Source: an uncultured Pseudomonas sp. | GTDB taxonomy: Bacteria; Pseudomonadota; Gammaproteobacteria; Pseudomonadales; Pseudomonadaceae | Direction: 5' to 3' | Assembly (NCBI RefSeq): GCF_943846705.1 | Contig: NZ_OX044366.1 | Coordinates: 1,736,001 to 1,800,000, forward strand | DNA length: 64,000 nt | Part shown: in pieces, positions 17,564 through 26,841 of the stretch | How the letters are laid out: each line of letters opens with the position of its first letter | How positions within the stretch are numbered: position 1 is the first letter of the stretch | The notes under the pieces: generated by a model | Databases searched by the model: none | Seen by the model: only the letters and a program-made list of their open reading frames with translations | What the model was told of the DNA's origin: nothing | Translations under genes and position numbers: made by a program

Positions 17564-18094
17564 ATGCAATTGCGACTGACAAGAAAGCTAGTATCCGCTG
17601 CGCTGTTGAGCAGCTGCTTGGGCGTCTCGCCGGTATTTTCTGCTGAGCCAGGTGCCGGGTTGAGCAGCGCCGAGCAGGGCAATTATCTGCTTGAGCTTAA
17701 GCGTCTGTACCTGACGCAAAATGAGCGCCAGGCGCTGCTGGCGCACTGCAATGATTTGCTGAAAACCTATGCCCTGCGCGCGGCCTATCAGGTCGGTCGA
17801 GCGCAGCGCGAGGATCTGCTCTATCAGCTGCGCCTGGGCGAGTCCGGCGAACTGTTGCTGCGTGAGGAAATCCGTGGCCAGCAGGGCACTGATATTGCCG
17901 TGCGTAATCAGCGGGTGTCGGTGTTTGGCGTTGATCCCTTTGTACGTTACGAGTGCCCGAGTAGCGGCATCAGTTGTGTGCTGCACAACCCCAATGATGG
18001 CAGCCCGCTGCTGAGCATCGTGCGTGATCACCAGGGCGCGGCCGAGCTGGCCAAGGCCTTGAGTTTTCTGATCCGTAACCTGCAAAAGGGCTGA
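17564..18094 (+). CDS. Small exported protein of unknown function
   Basis: The protein has 176 residues. The N-terminus (MQLRLTRKLVSAALLSSCLGVS...VFSA-EP) is a typical signal peptide with cleavage probable after FSA near residue 27, so the product should be periplasmic. The mature part is mostly helical at first (LELKRLYLTQNERQALLAHC), then beta-rich, and has three cysteines (in AHCNDL, YECPSS and ISCVLH), two of which could form a disulphide. I do not recognise the family. A TAAGGG leader precedes the ATG at 17564. It is divergent from the dipA-like gene with 77 bp between, and converges on aceF. The name or role cannot be inferred from these neighbours. Confidence 0.75.
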   Translation: MQLRLTRKLVSAALLSSCLGVSPVFSAEPGAGLSSAEQGNYLLELKRLYLTQNERQALLAHCNDLLKTYALRAAYQVGRAQREDLLYQLRLGESGELLLREEIRGQQGTDIAVRNQRVSVFGVDPFVRYECPSSGISCVLHNPNDGSPLLSIVRDHQGAAELAKALSFLIRNLQKG

Positions 18095-18126
18095 GTATGG
18101 TGCATTCATTCGGGCTGCCGCTGAGC

Positions 18127-18154
18127 TAAAAAAAACCCCGCCAAAAGGGCGGGG
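18127..18154 (-). terminator. Rho-independent terminator after aceF
   Basis: CCCCGCC (18136-18142) pairs with GGCGGGG (18148-18154) and has an A8 run to its left (18128-18135). On the minus strand it is a GC hairpin followed by U8, 37 bp after the aceF stop codon. The upstream A run would not serve the opposed small gene. Confidence 0.85.
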
Positions 18155-18191
18155 CTGAGGATACGAGCGTGGCGGCTCGAAAGTTGATGCG

Positions 18192-19868
18192 TTACAGCAG
18201 CATGGTGCGGATGTCGCCCAGTACGTCACCCAGGCGCTTGGTGAAGCGCGCCGCAGCGGCACCGTTGATCACCCGGTGATCGTAGGACAGCGACAGCGGC
18301 AACATCAGCTTGGGTTGGAAGGCTTTGCCATCCCAGACCGGCTGGATGGTTGCTTTGCTCACACCCAAAATCGCCACTTCCGGCGCGTTGACGATCGGCG
18401 TAAAGCCGGTACCGCCAATGTGCCCGAGACTGGAGATGGTGAAGCAGGCACCCTGCATGTCGTCAGCCGAGAGCTTCTTGTTGCGCGCTTTTTCCGCCAG
18501 TGCGGCGGCTTCGGCGGCCAGCTGTAGCAGGCTTTTTTGGTCGACGTTCTTGATCACGGGGACCAGCAAACCATCCGGGGTGTCCACGGCAAAGCCAATG
18601 TGCACGTACTTCTTGCGGATGATCGCCTTGCCGCTCGGTGCCAGCGAGCTGTTGAAGTCCGGCAGTTCCTTGAGCAGGAAGGCGCAGGCCTTGAGCAGCA
18701 GCGGCAGGACGGTGAGTTTCACCCCAGCCTTTTCCGCCACCGCTTTCTGCGCGACGCGGAAGGCTTCCAGCTCGGTGATGTCAGCCGTATCAAACTGAGT
18801 CACGTGCGGCACGTTGAGCCAGCTGCGATGCAGGTTGTTGGCACCGACCTGCATCAGGCGGGTCATGGCCACTTCTTCGATTTCACCAAACTTGCTGAAG
18901 TCGATGGTCGGAATTGGCGGGATGCCTGCGCCACCGGTTGCACCGGCGGCCGGAGCTTCCTTGGCCTTCTGCATCATCGCCTTGACGTAGGCCTGTACGT
19001 CCTCTTTGAGCACGCGGCCTTTTGGTCCGCTACCCGCTACAGCCGTTAGCTCGACACCAAACTCGCGAGCGAGCAGACGTACGGCCGGGCCAGCATGCAC
19101 CTTGGCACCGTCGCGCTTAGGCATGGCCGCAACATTGGCCGCTGCCGCCGAAAGCGAGGCAATCGCGCTGACTTCTGCGGCAATCGCGGGGTTAGCCCCC
19201 GCCGGTACTTTATGCACATCGCTGGCGGCAGCAGGGGCAGCCGCTGGCGCTGCAGCGCTTGGCGCCGCTGCCGGAGCAGCACCTGCGACTTTCAGCTTGA
19301 GGATCAGGTCGCCGGTGCCAACATCGGCATCCAGCTGCACGGCGATGCTTTCCACCACGCCGGCAGCCGGCGAAGGGATTTCCATGCTCGCCTTGTCTGA
19401 CTCCAGGGTGATCAGCGACTGGTCGACTTCGACCGTATCACCGACCTTGACCAGAACCTCGATAACCTTGGCTTTAGCGTCCGAGCCGATGTCTGGCACG
19501 TGGATATCTTCCACGCTGCTGCTGGCTGGAGCGGCTGCAGCCGGTGCAGGCGCAGCTTCGGCTGCAGGTGCAGCAGCGGCTTTTGGCGCTTCGCTTGGTG
19601 CGGCTGCGGCAGCCTCAGGTGCGGCGGCTGCAGCACCTTCGACTTCCAGCTCGAGCAGCTCGTCGCCTTCTTTCAGGCGATCACCGAGCTTCACTTTCAG
19701 GCTTTTCACCACACCGGCTTTCGGCGCGGGAATTTCCATGCTGGCCTTGTCCGACTCGAGGGTCAGCACGCTTTGATCAGCTTCGATGCGATCGCCAACC
19801 TTGACGAACAGCTCGATCACTTCACCCTCACCGCCACCGATGTCGGGTACGCGAATCAATTCACTCAT
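18192..19868 (-). CDS. aceF: Pyruvate dehydrogenase E2, dihydrolipoyl acetyltransferase
   Basis: Core subunit of the pyruvate dehydrogenase complex; transfers acetyl groups from lipoyl-lysine to CoA. The protein has 558 residues. Two lipoyl domains are present, each with ESDKASMEIP; the lipoylated lysines are K41 and K159. They are joined by Ala/Pro-rich flexible linkers (about 78-118 and 197-225). A peripheral subunit-binding domain lies near 255-300 (GPAVRLLAREFGVELTAV). The catalytic domain ends with SYDHRVINGAAAARF, with the catalytic histidine at 531; the family consensus here is DHRVxDG or DHRVxNG, and pseudomonads and Azotobacter have N. Two lipoyl domains, not three as in E. coli, is usual for this lineage. 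It begins 11 bp after aceE and is cotranscribed with it. Confidence 0.97.
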   Translation of the reverse strand: MSELIRVPDIGGGEGEVIELFVKVGDRIEADQSVLTLESDKASMEIPAPKAGVVKSLKVKLGDRLKEGDELLELEVEGAAAAAPEAAAAAPSEAPKAAAAPAAEAAPAPAAAAPASSSVEDIHVPDIGSDAKAKVIEVLVKVGDTVEVDQSLITLESDKASMEIPSPAAGVVESIAVQLDADVGTGDLILKLKVAGAAPAAAPSAAAPAAAPAAASDVHKVPAGANPAIAAEVSAIASLSAAAANVAAMPKRDGAKVHAGPAVRLLAREFGVELTAVAGSGPKGRVLKEDVQAYVKAMMQKAKEAPAAGATGGAGIPPIPTIDFSKFGEIEEVAMTRLMQVGANNLHRSWLNVPHVTQFDTADITELEAFRVAQKAVAEKAGVKLTVLPLLLKACAFLLKELPDFNSSLAPSGKAIIRKKYVHIGFAVDTPDGLLVPVIKNVDQKSLLQLAAEAAALAEKARNKKLSADDMQGACFTISSLGHIGGTGFTPIVNAPEVAILGVSKATIQPVWDGKAFQPKLMLPLSLSYDHRVINGAAAARFTKRLGDVLGDIRTMLL

Positions 19869-19879
19869 CGTTTCGCTCC

Positions 19880-22525
19880 TTAGCAGTCCAGTGGGTTGGG
19901 TTTTTCCGCGTTGATGCCGAACCGGACTATGGCCTCGGCCACCACCTTAGGTTCGATATCACCACGGTCGGCAAGGGCTTCTAGGGCAGCCAGCACGACC
20001 CAGTTGCGGTCCACTTCGAAGAAGTGGCGCAGCTTCTTGCGGCTGTCGCTGCGGCCGAAGCCGTCGGTGCCCAGGACTTTGAATTCCTTGCTCGGTACCC
20101 ACTGGCGAATCTGTTCGGCGAACAGCTTCATGTAGTCGGTAGAGGCAATCACCGGGCCCTTGCGGCCGCTCAGGCACTCTTCGACGTAGCTCTGCTTGGG
20201 CTTCTGGCCCGGATGCAGACGGTTGCTGCGTTCCACCGCCAGACCGTCGCGGCGCAGTTCGTTGAAGCTGGTGACGCTCCAGACGTCTGCGGCGACGTTG
20301 AACTCGTCACGCAGGATCTTCGCCGCCTCGCGTACTTCACGCAGGATGGTGCCGGAGCCGAGGAGCTGCACGTGATGCGCGGCTTCCTTCTTGTCCTCTT
20401 CGAGCAGGTACATGCCCTTGATGATGCCGTCCTCGACACCGGCCGGCATGGCTGGCTGCTGGTAGGACTCGTTCATCACGGTGATGTAGTAGAAGACGTC
20501 CTGTTGCAGCTCGGTCATCTTGCGCATGCCGTCCTGAATGATCACCGCCAGCTCGTAGCCGTAGGTCGGATCATAGGTGCGGCAGTTGGGGATGGTTGCT
20601 GCCAGGATGTGGCTGTGGCCGTCTTCGTGCTGCAGGCCTTCGCCGTTCAGCGTGGTACGGCCGGCGGTGCCGCCGATCAGGAAACCACGGGTACGGCTGT
20701 CGCCAGCGGCCCAGGCCAGGTCACCAATACGCTGGAAACCGAACATCGAGTAGAAGATGTAGAACGGCAGCATCGGCTGGTTGTGGCTGGAGTACGAGGT
20801 GCCGGCGGCGATGAACGAGCTCATCGCGCCCGCTTCGTTGATGCCTTCTTCGAGAATCTGGCCCTTCTTGTCCTCGCGGTAGAACATTACCTGGTCTTTA
20901 TCCACCGGCTCATACAGCTGGCCGACCGAGGAGTAGATGCCGAGCTGGCGGAACATGCCTTCCATGCCGAAGGTGCGTGCTTCGTCCGGGATGATCGGGA
21001 CGATGCGCGAGCCGATGTCCTTGTCCTTGACCAGCTGCGCGAGGATGCGCACGAAGGCCATGGTGGTGGAGATTTCACGGTCGCCCGAGCCATCGAGAAT
21101 GGCTTTGAGGGTTTCCAGCGGCGGCGTCGGGATGCTGAAGCTCTTGGCCCGGCGCTGAGGCACAAAACCACCCAGGGCCGCGCGGCGCTCGCTCAGGTAA
21201 CGCGCTTCGGCGCTGCCTTCTTCCGGCTTAATGAACGGCAGGTTTTCCAGCTCGTCATCTTTGACCGGGATGTCGAAGCGGTCGCGGAAGTGCTTGAGGC
21301 TGTCGACGTCGACTTTCTTGGTGTTGTGTGCGGTGTTTTTCGCTTCGCCGGCGCCGGTGCCATAACCTTTAACGGTCTTGGCCAGAATCACGGTCGGCTG
21401 GTTTTTGTGGTTCACCGCCTGGTGGTACGCCGCATACATCTTGTACGGGTCGTGGCCGCCACGGTTGAGTTTCCAGATCTCGTCATCGGACAGATCGGCC
21501 ACCATCGCCTTGAGTTCCGGCGAATTGAAGAAGTGCTCACGGACGAACGCGCCGTCCTTGGCCTTGTAGTTCTGGTACTCGCCGTCGATCACTTCGTCCA
21601 TCCGGCGCTGCAGGATACCGTCGACGTCTTTGGCCAGCAGTGGGTCCCAGAAACGGCCCCAGACCACCTTGTTGACGTTCCAGCCACCACCACGGAACAC
21701 GCCTTCGAGTTCCTGGATGATCTTGCCGTTGCCGCGTACTGGGCCGTCGAGGCGCTGCAGGTTGCAGTTGATGACGAAGATCAGGTTGTCCAGCTTCTCG
21801 CGGCCAGCCAGGGAGATTGCACCGAGGGATTCCGGCTCGTCGCACTCGCCGTCGCCCATAAAGCACCAGACTTTCTGCTTGCCGGCCGGGATAAAGCCGC
21901 GCGCTTCCAGGTACTTCATAAAGCGCGCCTGGTAGATCGCCTGGATCGGGCCGAGGCCCATGGACACAGTCGGGAACTGCCAGAAGTCCGGCATCAGCCA
22001 CGGGTGTGGGTAGGACGACAGGCCTTGACCATCGACTTCCTGGCGGAAGTTGTTCATCTGGTCTTCAGTGATGCGACCTTCCATAAAGGCGCGGGCATAA
22101 ATCCCCGGTGAGGCGTGGCCCTGGTAGAAGATCAGGTCGCCGCCATGCTCCTCGGTCGGTGCCTGGAAGAAATAGTTGAAACCGATGTCGTACAGCGTCG
22201 CCGAGGAGGCGAAGCTGGAAATGTGGCCACCCAGATCGGAATCTTTCAGGTTGGTGCGCATGACCATCGCCAAGGCGTTCCAGCGCACCAACGAGCGAAT
22301 GCGGCGTTCCATAAACAGGTCGCCAGGCATGCGTGCTTCGTGGGTCAGCGGGATCGTGTTGCGATAGGGCGTAGTGATGGCGTAGGGCAATTGCGAACCG
22401 CTGCGGGTCGCGAGTTCACCCATACGGGTCATCAGATAGTGGGCGCGGTCTTCGCCTTCTTTGTCGAGAACCGATTCCAGGGCGTCCAGCCATTCCTGGG
22501 TTTCGACGGGATCGAGGTCTTGCAT
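19880..22525 (-). CDS. aceE: Pyruvate dehydrogenase E1 component, homodimeric
   Basis: Thiamine-diphosphate-dependent decarboxylase that converts pyruvate and lipoyl-E2 to acetyl-E2 and CO2, feeding acetyl-CoA to the TCA cycle. The protein has 881 residues (E. coli AceE 887), single-chain homodimeric type. The TPP motif starts at WCFMGDGECDEPES, with GDG and the downstream NCN (INCNLQRLDG). Other family blocks include GHASPGIYARAF, TVKGYGTGAGEAKNTAHN and GGTAGRTTLNGEGLQHEDG. The ATG at 22525 gives the typical MQDLDPVETQEWLDALESV start. First gene of aceEF; 265 bp of upstream region holds two HexR/RccR-like boxes. Confidence 0.98.
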   Translation of the reverse strand: MQDLDPVETQEWLDALESVLDKEGEDRAHYLMTRMGELATRSGSQLPYAITTPYRNTIPLTHEARMPGDLFMERRIRSLVRWNALAMVMRTNLKDSDLGGHISSFASSATLYDIGFNYFFQAPTEEHGGDLIFYQGHASPGIYARAFMEGRITEDQMNNFRQEVDGQGLSSYPHPWLMPDFWQFPTVSMGLGPIQAIYQARFMKYLEARGFIPAGKQKVWCFMGDGECDEPESLGAISLAGREKLDNLIFVINCNLQRLDGPVRGNGKIIQELEGVFRGGGWNVNKVVWGRFWDPLLAKDVDGILQRRMDEVIDGEYQNYKAKDGAFVREHFFNSPELKAMVADLSDDEIWKLNRGGHDPYKMYAAYHQAVNHKNQPTVILAKTVKGYGTGAGEAKNTAHNTKKVDVDSLKHFRDRFDIPVKDDELENLPFIKPEEGSAEARYLSERRAALGGFVPQRRAKSFSIPTPPLETLKAILDGSGDREISTTMAFVRILAQLVKDKDIGSRIVPIIPDEARTFGMEGMFRQLGIYSSVGQLYEPVDKDQVMFYREDKKGQILEEGINEAGAMSSFIAAGTSYSSHNQPMLPFYIFYSMFGFQRIGDLAWAAGDSRTRGFLIGGTAGRTTLNGEGLQHEDGHSHILAATIPNCRTYDPTYGYELAVIIQDGMRKMTELQQDVFYYITVMNESYQQPAMPAGVEDGIIKGMYLLEEDKKEAAHHVQLLGSGTILREVREAAKILRDEFNVAADVWSVTSFNELRRDGLAVERSNRLHPGQKPKQSYVEECLSGRKGPVIASTDYMKLFAEQIRQWVPSKEFKVLGTDGFGRSDSRKKLRHFFEVDRNWVVLAALEALADRGDIEPKVVAEAIVRFGINAEKPNPLDC

Positions 22526-22634
22526 GGCTTGCTCCAGGGCGGAAAGGCTTCCAGAATCGGAGGCCAGGTTTCGCGGACGACTTCGTGAGTGGCCGCGTGA
22601 ATTCTTGGATTGACCGGGGGTAGGACCGGCTACG

Positions 22635-22649
22635 TGTAGTTTTACTACA
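22635..22649. promoter_or_regulatory. RpiR-family (HexR/RccR-like) operator, copy 1
   Basis: TGTAGTTTTACTACA, a palindrome of TGTAGT and ACTACA with three central bases. It fits the TGTARTWWWAYTACA-type box described for HexR/RccR regulators of central carbon metabolism in gammaproteobacteria. It lies 110 bp upstream of aceE and 143 bp upstream of glnE. Family assignment is from recalled consensus, not a search. Confidence 0.7.
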
Positions 22650-22686
22650 TTACGACGCCGATTTCAGCCTTTTGGATACAATCTTT

Positions 22687-22701
22687 GGTAGTAAAACTAC
22701 A
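22687..22701. promoter_or_regulatory. RpiR-family (HexR/RccR-like) operator, copy 2
   Basis: GGTAGTAAAACTACA. Its inner 13 bases (22688-22700) are the exact reverse complement of 22636-22648 in copy 1. The centres are 52 bp apart, about five helical turns, so two bound dimers would lie on the same DNA face. It is 91 bp from the glnE start codon. Confidence 0.65.
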
Positions 22702-22791
22702 ATTATTTTTCTGCCAGTGTTTGCCAGGCTCTAGAGTGGGTGTTTGCCATCTATGGTCGGGACGCTAGCAGTTCGCTAAAAAGGATAGACC

Positions 22792-25737
22792 ATGAGCCTG
22801 CCCGCGCTGGCCTCTTTACCCGCCGCCCTCGCCCCGCTTGCGACACGTGCCGAGCAGTCCCTGCAGCAGGCTTGCGCGGGGCTCTGCGCTGAGGCTGCAG
22901 CGGCTTTCGCAGGTTGGCCGAGCGAGCGCCGCGTGGCCTTGCAGCGCGTGGCTGCCGCCAGCGATTTCGTCGTGCAGCAGGGCGAGCGCGACCCGCAGAT
23001 GCTACTCGATCTGGCTGCCAGCGGTGAGCTGGAGCGCAGCCTCGCTGCTGGCGAGATGCGCGCTCAGCTAATTGCGGCCTTGGCTGAATGCGGCGATGAG
23101 GATGAGCTGGGGCGACGCTTGCGGCGCTTCCGTAATCGCCAGCAGGTGCGCATTATCTGGCGTGATATCAGTCGCCAGGCCGACCTGATCGAAACCTGCC
23201 GTGACCTGTCTGACCTGGCCGATGCCTGCATTGACCAGGCGTACTCCTGGCTCTATCCGCAGCACTGCGCGCAGTTCGGCACGCCGATGGGTCGCCGCTC
23301 TGGCGAGCCGCAGCATATGGTGATCCTTGGCATGGGCAAGCTGGGCGCGCATGAGCTCAACCTGTCGTCGGATATTGACCTGATCTTCGGCTTCCCCGAA
23401 GGCGGTGAGACTGAGGGTGTGAAGCGCCCGCTGGATAATCAGGAATTCTTTATCCGCCTCGGCCAGAAGCTGATCAAGGCGCTGGATGTGATCACCGTCG
23501 ACGGCTTCGTTTTCCGCACCGATATGCGCCTGCGCCCTTACGGCTCCTCCGGTTCGCTGGTGTTCAGCTTCAATGCGCTGGAGCAGTACTACCAAGATCA
23601 AGGGCGCGACTGGGAGCGCTACGCGATGATCAAGGCGCGGGTGGTCGGCGGTGATCAGGCGGCCGGCGCACAGCTGCTGGAGATGCTGCGGCCCTTCGTT
23701 TATCGGCGTTATCTGGATTTCTCGGCGATTGAAGCGCTGCGCGCCATGAAACAGCTGATTCAGCAGGAAGTGCGGCGCAAGGGTATGGCCGAGAACATCA
23801 AGCTGGGTTCTGGCGGTATCCGTGAAGTGGAGTTTATTGCTCAGGCTTTCCAGCTGATTCATGGCGGGCGAGATCTCAGCCTGCAGCAGCGCTCGCTGTT
23901 TGCGGTGCTCAACACGTTGCGTGACCAGGGCTACCTGCCAAGCACTGTGACCGATGAGCTGCGCGATGGCTATGCCTTCCTGCGTTATGCCGAGCATGCC
24001 CTGCAAGCCATCGATGACCGGCAAACGCAGATGCTTCCGGACAACGATCAGGATCGCGCGCGGGTGGCCTTTATCATGGGCTTCGACAGCTGGTCGGCGT
24101 TTCACGAGCAGCTGATGCACTGGCGCGGGCGGGTCGATTGGCACTTCCGCCAGGTCATCGCTGACCCGGATGAGGAGGGCGGCGCGCCGGCTGAAGAGGC
24201 TGTGGGTGGCGAGTGGTTGCCGCTCTGGAACGATATGCAGGATGAAGAGGCTGCTTGCCGGCAGCTGGCTGAGGCCGGCTTCGTCGAGGCGCAAGCGGCC
24301 TGGCGGCGTTTGGCGGGGCTGCGCAATAGCAACCAGGTGCGCGCCATGCAGCGCCTTGGACGCGAGCGCCTGGATGCCTTTGTGCCACGGTTGCTGGCGC
24401 AAGCGGTGGAACACGCCAACCCCGATTTGGTGCTGGAGCGCGTGTTGCCGCTGATCGAGGCGGTGGCGCGGCGTTCGGCTTACCTGGTGTTGCTCACGGA
24501 AAACCCCAGTGCGCTGCAGCGGCTGCTGACCTTGTGCGCCGCCAGCCCGTGGATCGCCGAACAGATCAGCCGCTTCCCGCTGCTGCTGGATGAGCTGCTC
24601 AATGAGGGGCGCCTGTTCAGTCCGCCGCTGGCGCCTGAGCTGGCAGCGGAATTGCGCGAGCGGTTGATGCGTATTCCCGAAGAAGACCTTGAGCAGCAGA
24701 TGGAGGCGCTGCGCCACTTCAAGCTGGCGCACCGCTTACGCGTGGCGGCCTCGGAAATTACCGGCACCTTGCCGCTGATGAAGGTCAGCGATTACCTGAC
24801 CTGGCTGGCCGAGGCGATTCTTGAGCAGGTGCTGGCCCTGGCTTGGCACCATACGGTGAGTAAATACGGTGCGCCACGCCGCGCCGATGGTAGTGTCTGC
24901 GACCCGGATTTTGTCATTGTTGGCTATGGCAAGGTCGGCGGTATCGAGCTGGGCCACGGCTCGGATCTCGATCTGGTGTTCATTCATGACGGCGATTCGC
25001 AGGCCGAAACCGATGGCGAGAAGTCCATCGACGGCGCGCAATTCTTCAATCGTCTGGGTCAACGGATCATTCATCTGCTAACCACCCAGACCAACTCCGG
25101 TCAGCTGTATGAAGTAGACATGCGCCTGCGCCCTTCGGGGGCGGCAGGCCTGCTGGTCAGCTCGCTGGGCGCTTTTGAGCGCTATCAGCAGGGCGAGGCC
25201 TGGACCTGGGAACACCAGGCGTTGGTGCGTGCGCGGGTACTGGTGGGCTGTGCGCGGGTTGGCAAGGCGTTTGAGGCGGTGCGCGCCGGTGTATTGGGGC
25301 GTGAGCGTGACCTGGACGCGCTGCGTGGTGAGGTCAGCGAGATGCGCGCGAAGATGCGCGACAACCTCGGCAGTAAGGCCACGGCGGCCGGAACGGCGAG
25401 CAATGCCTTCGAGGCTGCGGCCCCGTTCGACCTCAAGCAGGACGCCGGAGGTATCGTCGATATTGAATTTATGGTGCAATACGCGGCCCTGGCCTGGTCG
25501 CGTCAGTACCCGGAATTGCTTGAGTTCACTGACAATATTCGCATTCTGGAAAGGCTGGAGCGGGTTGGTCTGTTGCCGGGCGAAGATGCCCGCTTACTGC
25601 AAGATATCTACAAGGCTTACCGCTCAGCGGCGCATCGTCAGGCCCTGCAAAAGCAGCCTGGGGTGGTGAGTGGTGAACAGTTTGCCGAGGAACGGCGCAC
25701 GGTGATGCGCATCTGGCAAGCGCTTGGTTTGAACTGA
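22792..25737 (+). CDS. glnE: Bifunctional glutamine synthetase adenylyltransferase/adenylyl-removing enzyme
   Basis: Controls nitrogen assimilation by adding AMP to, and removing it from, glutamine synthetase in response to PII protein and glutamine. The protein has 981 residues, slightly longer than E. coli GlnE (946). It contains two nucleotidyltransferase domains with the GxGKxGxxEL...SDxDL signature. The N-terminal deadenylylase copy has GMGKLGAHELNLSSDIDLIF; the C-terminal adenylylase copy has GYGKVGGIELGHGSDLDLVF. Each is followed by a DMRLRP block (TDMRLRPYGSSG and VDMRLRPSGAAG) and a helical domain. The ATG at 22792 is preceded by AAAAAGGATAG. It is divergent from aceE and followed 70 bp later by ilvE on the same strand, as in other pseudomonads. 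Confidence 0.97.
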   Translation: MSLPALASLPAALAPLATRAEQSLQQACAGLCAEAAAAFAGWPSERRVALQRVAAASDFVVQQGERDPQMLLDLAASGELERSLAAGEMRAQLIAALAECGDEDELGRRLRRFRNRQQVRIIWRDISRQADLIETCRDLSDLADACIDQAYSWLYPQHCAQFGTPMGRRSGEPQHMVILGMGKLGAHELNLSSDIDLIFGFPEGGETEGVKRPLDNQEFFIRLGQKLIKALDVITVDGFVFRTDMRLRPYGSSGSLVFSFNALEQYYQDQGRDWERYAMIKARVVGGDQAAGAQLLEMLRPFVYRRYLDFSAIEALRAMKQLIQQEVRRKGMAENIKLGSGGIREVEFIAQAFQLIHGGRDLSLQQRSLFAVLNTLRDQGYLPSTVTDELRDGYAFLRYAEHALQAIDDRQTQMLPDNDQDRARVAFIMGFDSWSAFHEQLMHWRGRVDWHFRQVIADPDEEGGAPAEEAVGGEWLPLWNDMQDEEAACRQLAEAGFVEAQAAWRRLAGLRNSNQVRAMQRLGRERLDAFVPRLLAQAVEHANPDLVLERVLPLIEAVARRSAYLVLLTENPSALQRLLTLCAASPWIAEQISRFPLLLDELLNEGRLFSPPLAPELAAELRERLMRIPEEDLEQQMEALRHFKLAHRLRVAASEITGTLPLMKVSDYLTWLAEAILEQVLALAWHHTVSKYGAPRRADGSVCDPDFVIVGYGKVGGIELGHGSDLDLVFIHDGDSQAETDGEKSIDGAQFFNRLGQRIIHLLTTQTNSGQLYEVDMRLRPSGAAGLLVSSLGAFERYQQGEAWTWEHQALVRARVLVGCARVGKAFEAVRAGVLGRERDLDALRGEVSEMRAKMRDNLGSKATAAGTASNAFEAAAPFDLKQDAGGIVDIEFMVQYAALAWSRQYPELLEFTDNIRILERLERVGLLPGEDARLLQDIYKAYRSAAHRQALQKQPGVVSGEQFAEERRTVMRIWQALGLN

Positions 25738-25807
25738 AGATCAGAATGTCGGGCACTTCGGGTGGCCGGCCAATGTGGTACCAAACGAATATGAGGAGCA
25801 GGCAACT

Positions 25808-26731
25808 ATGTCGATGGCCGATCGTGATGGCGTGATCTGGTATGACGGTGAGCTGGTGCCGTGGCGCAACGCAACCACCCACGTGCTGACCCATACCCTG
25901 CACTACGGCATGGGCGTGTTCGAGGGCGTGCGCGCCTACAACACCCCGCAAGGCACGGCGATCTTCCGTTTGCAAGCGCACACCGACCGCCTGTTCGACT
26001 CGGCCCACATCATGGGCATGAAGATTCCGTACAGCAAAGACGAGATCAACGAAGCCACCCGCGCCGCCGTGCGTGAGAACAACCTGGAAAGCGCCTATAT
26101 CCGCCCGATGGTGTTCTACGGATCTGAAGCCATGGGCCTGCGTGCCAGCGGTTTGAAAACCCAGGTAATAGTCGCGGCCTGGAACTGGGGTGCCTACATG
26201 GGCGACGAAGCCCTGCAGGTTGGCATCAAGGTGCGCACCAGCTCCTTTACCCGTCACCACGTCAACATCTCCATGACCCGCGCCAAGGCCAACGGCAACT
26301 ACATCAACTCGATGCTGGCCTTGCAGGAAGCCATCTCCGGTGGTGCCGACGAGGCCATGCTGCTGGATACCGAAGGCTATGTGGCCGAAGGTTCGGGTGA
26401 GAACATCTTCCTGGTGCGCAATGGCGTGATCTATACCCCGGAAGTGACCTCCTGCCTGAATGGCATCACCCGTAACACCATTCTGACCCTGGCCGCCGAG
26501 CACGGCATTCAGGTCATCGAGAAGCGCATCACCCGTGATGAGGTGTACATCGCCGACGAAGCCTTCTTCACCGGCACCGCCGCGGAAGTCACGCCGATTC
26601 GTGAGGTCGATGGCCGACAGATTGGTGAGGGCCGTCGTGGTCCGATTACCGAAACGTTGCAAACCGCATATTTCGATCTGGTCACCGGTAAAACCGCTGC
26701 CCACGCTGAATGGCGCACCCTGGTTAAATAA
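25808..26731 (+). CDS. ilvE: Branched-chain amino acid aminotransferase
   Basis: PLP-dependent class IV aminotransferase for the last step of leucine, isoleucine and valine synthesis. The protein has 307 residues, as in E. coli (309). The PLP lysine is K160 in TRAKANGNYINSML. Other family blocks are LHYGMGVFEGVRAY (31-44), YIRPMVFYG, GYVAEGSGENIFLV and FFTGTAAEVTPI. I chose the ATG at 25808 with TGAGGAG nine bases upstream; an in-frame ATG at 25775 would add eleven unrelated residues. It lies between glnE and waaF. The 110-bp gap to waaF has a short hairpin but no clear terminator. Confidence 0.96.
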   Translation: MSMADRDGVIWYDGELVPWRNATTHVLTHTLHYGMGVFEGVRAYNTPQGTAIFRLQAHTDRLFDSAHIMGMKIPYSKDEINEATRAAVRENNLESAYIRPMVFYGSEAMGLRASGLKTQVIVAAWNWGAYMGDEALQVGIKVRTSSFTRHHVNISMTRAKANGNYINSMLALQEAISGGADEAMLLDTEGYVAEGSGENIFLVRNGVIYTPEVTSCLNGITRNTILTLAAEHGIQVIEKRITRDEVYIADEAFFTGTAAEVTPIREVDGRQIGEGRRGPITETLQTAYFDLVTGKTAAHAEWRTLVK

Positions 26732-26801
26732 GCGGCTGTGACTGTCGTGCGGGGCTCCGTGCGGCAGTGAGGCTAGGCTGTTAGCCGCGTGTTGAGTCTG
26801 T

Positions 26802-26824
26802 CCGGGAGGCGAAAGCCTCCCCGG
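26802..26824 (+). other. GNRA-capped hairpin upstream of waaF
   Basis: GGGAGGC (26804-26810), tetraloop GAAA, GCCTCCC (26815-26821), extended by CC and GG around one bulged base. It has no following T run (CGTTTC), so it is at best a weak ilvE terminator. Located 18 bp before the waaF start codon, it could instead shape the leader of the LPS-core transcript. Confidence 0.4.
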
Positions 26825-26841
26825 TCGTTTCTGGAATAGGC

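Noticed and set aside
20024..22111. Long open frame (695 codons) opposite aceE
   Set aside because: High-GC codon bias leaves open frames opposite conserved genes; the aceE frame has clear motifs and this frame has none.
23068..24732. Long open frame (554 codons) opposite glnE
   Set aside because: It is a shadow of glnE; the composition is that of reversed coding sequence.
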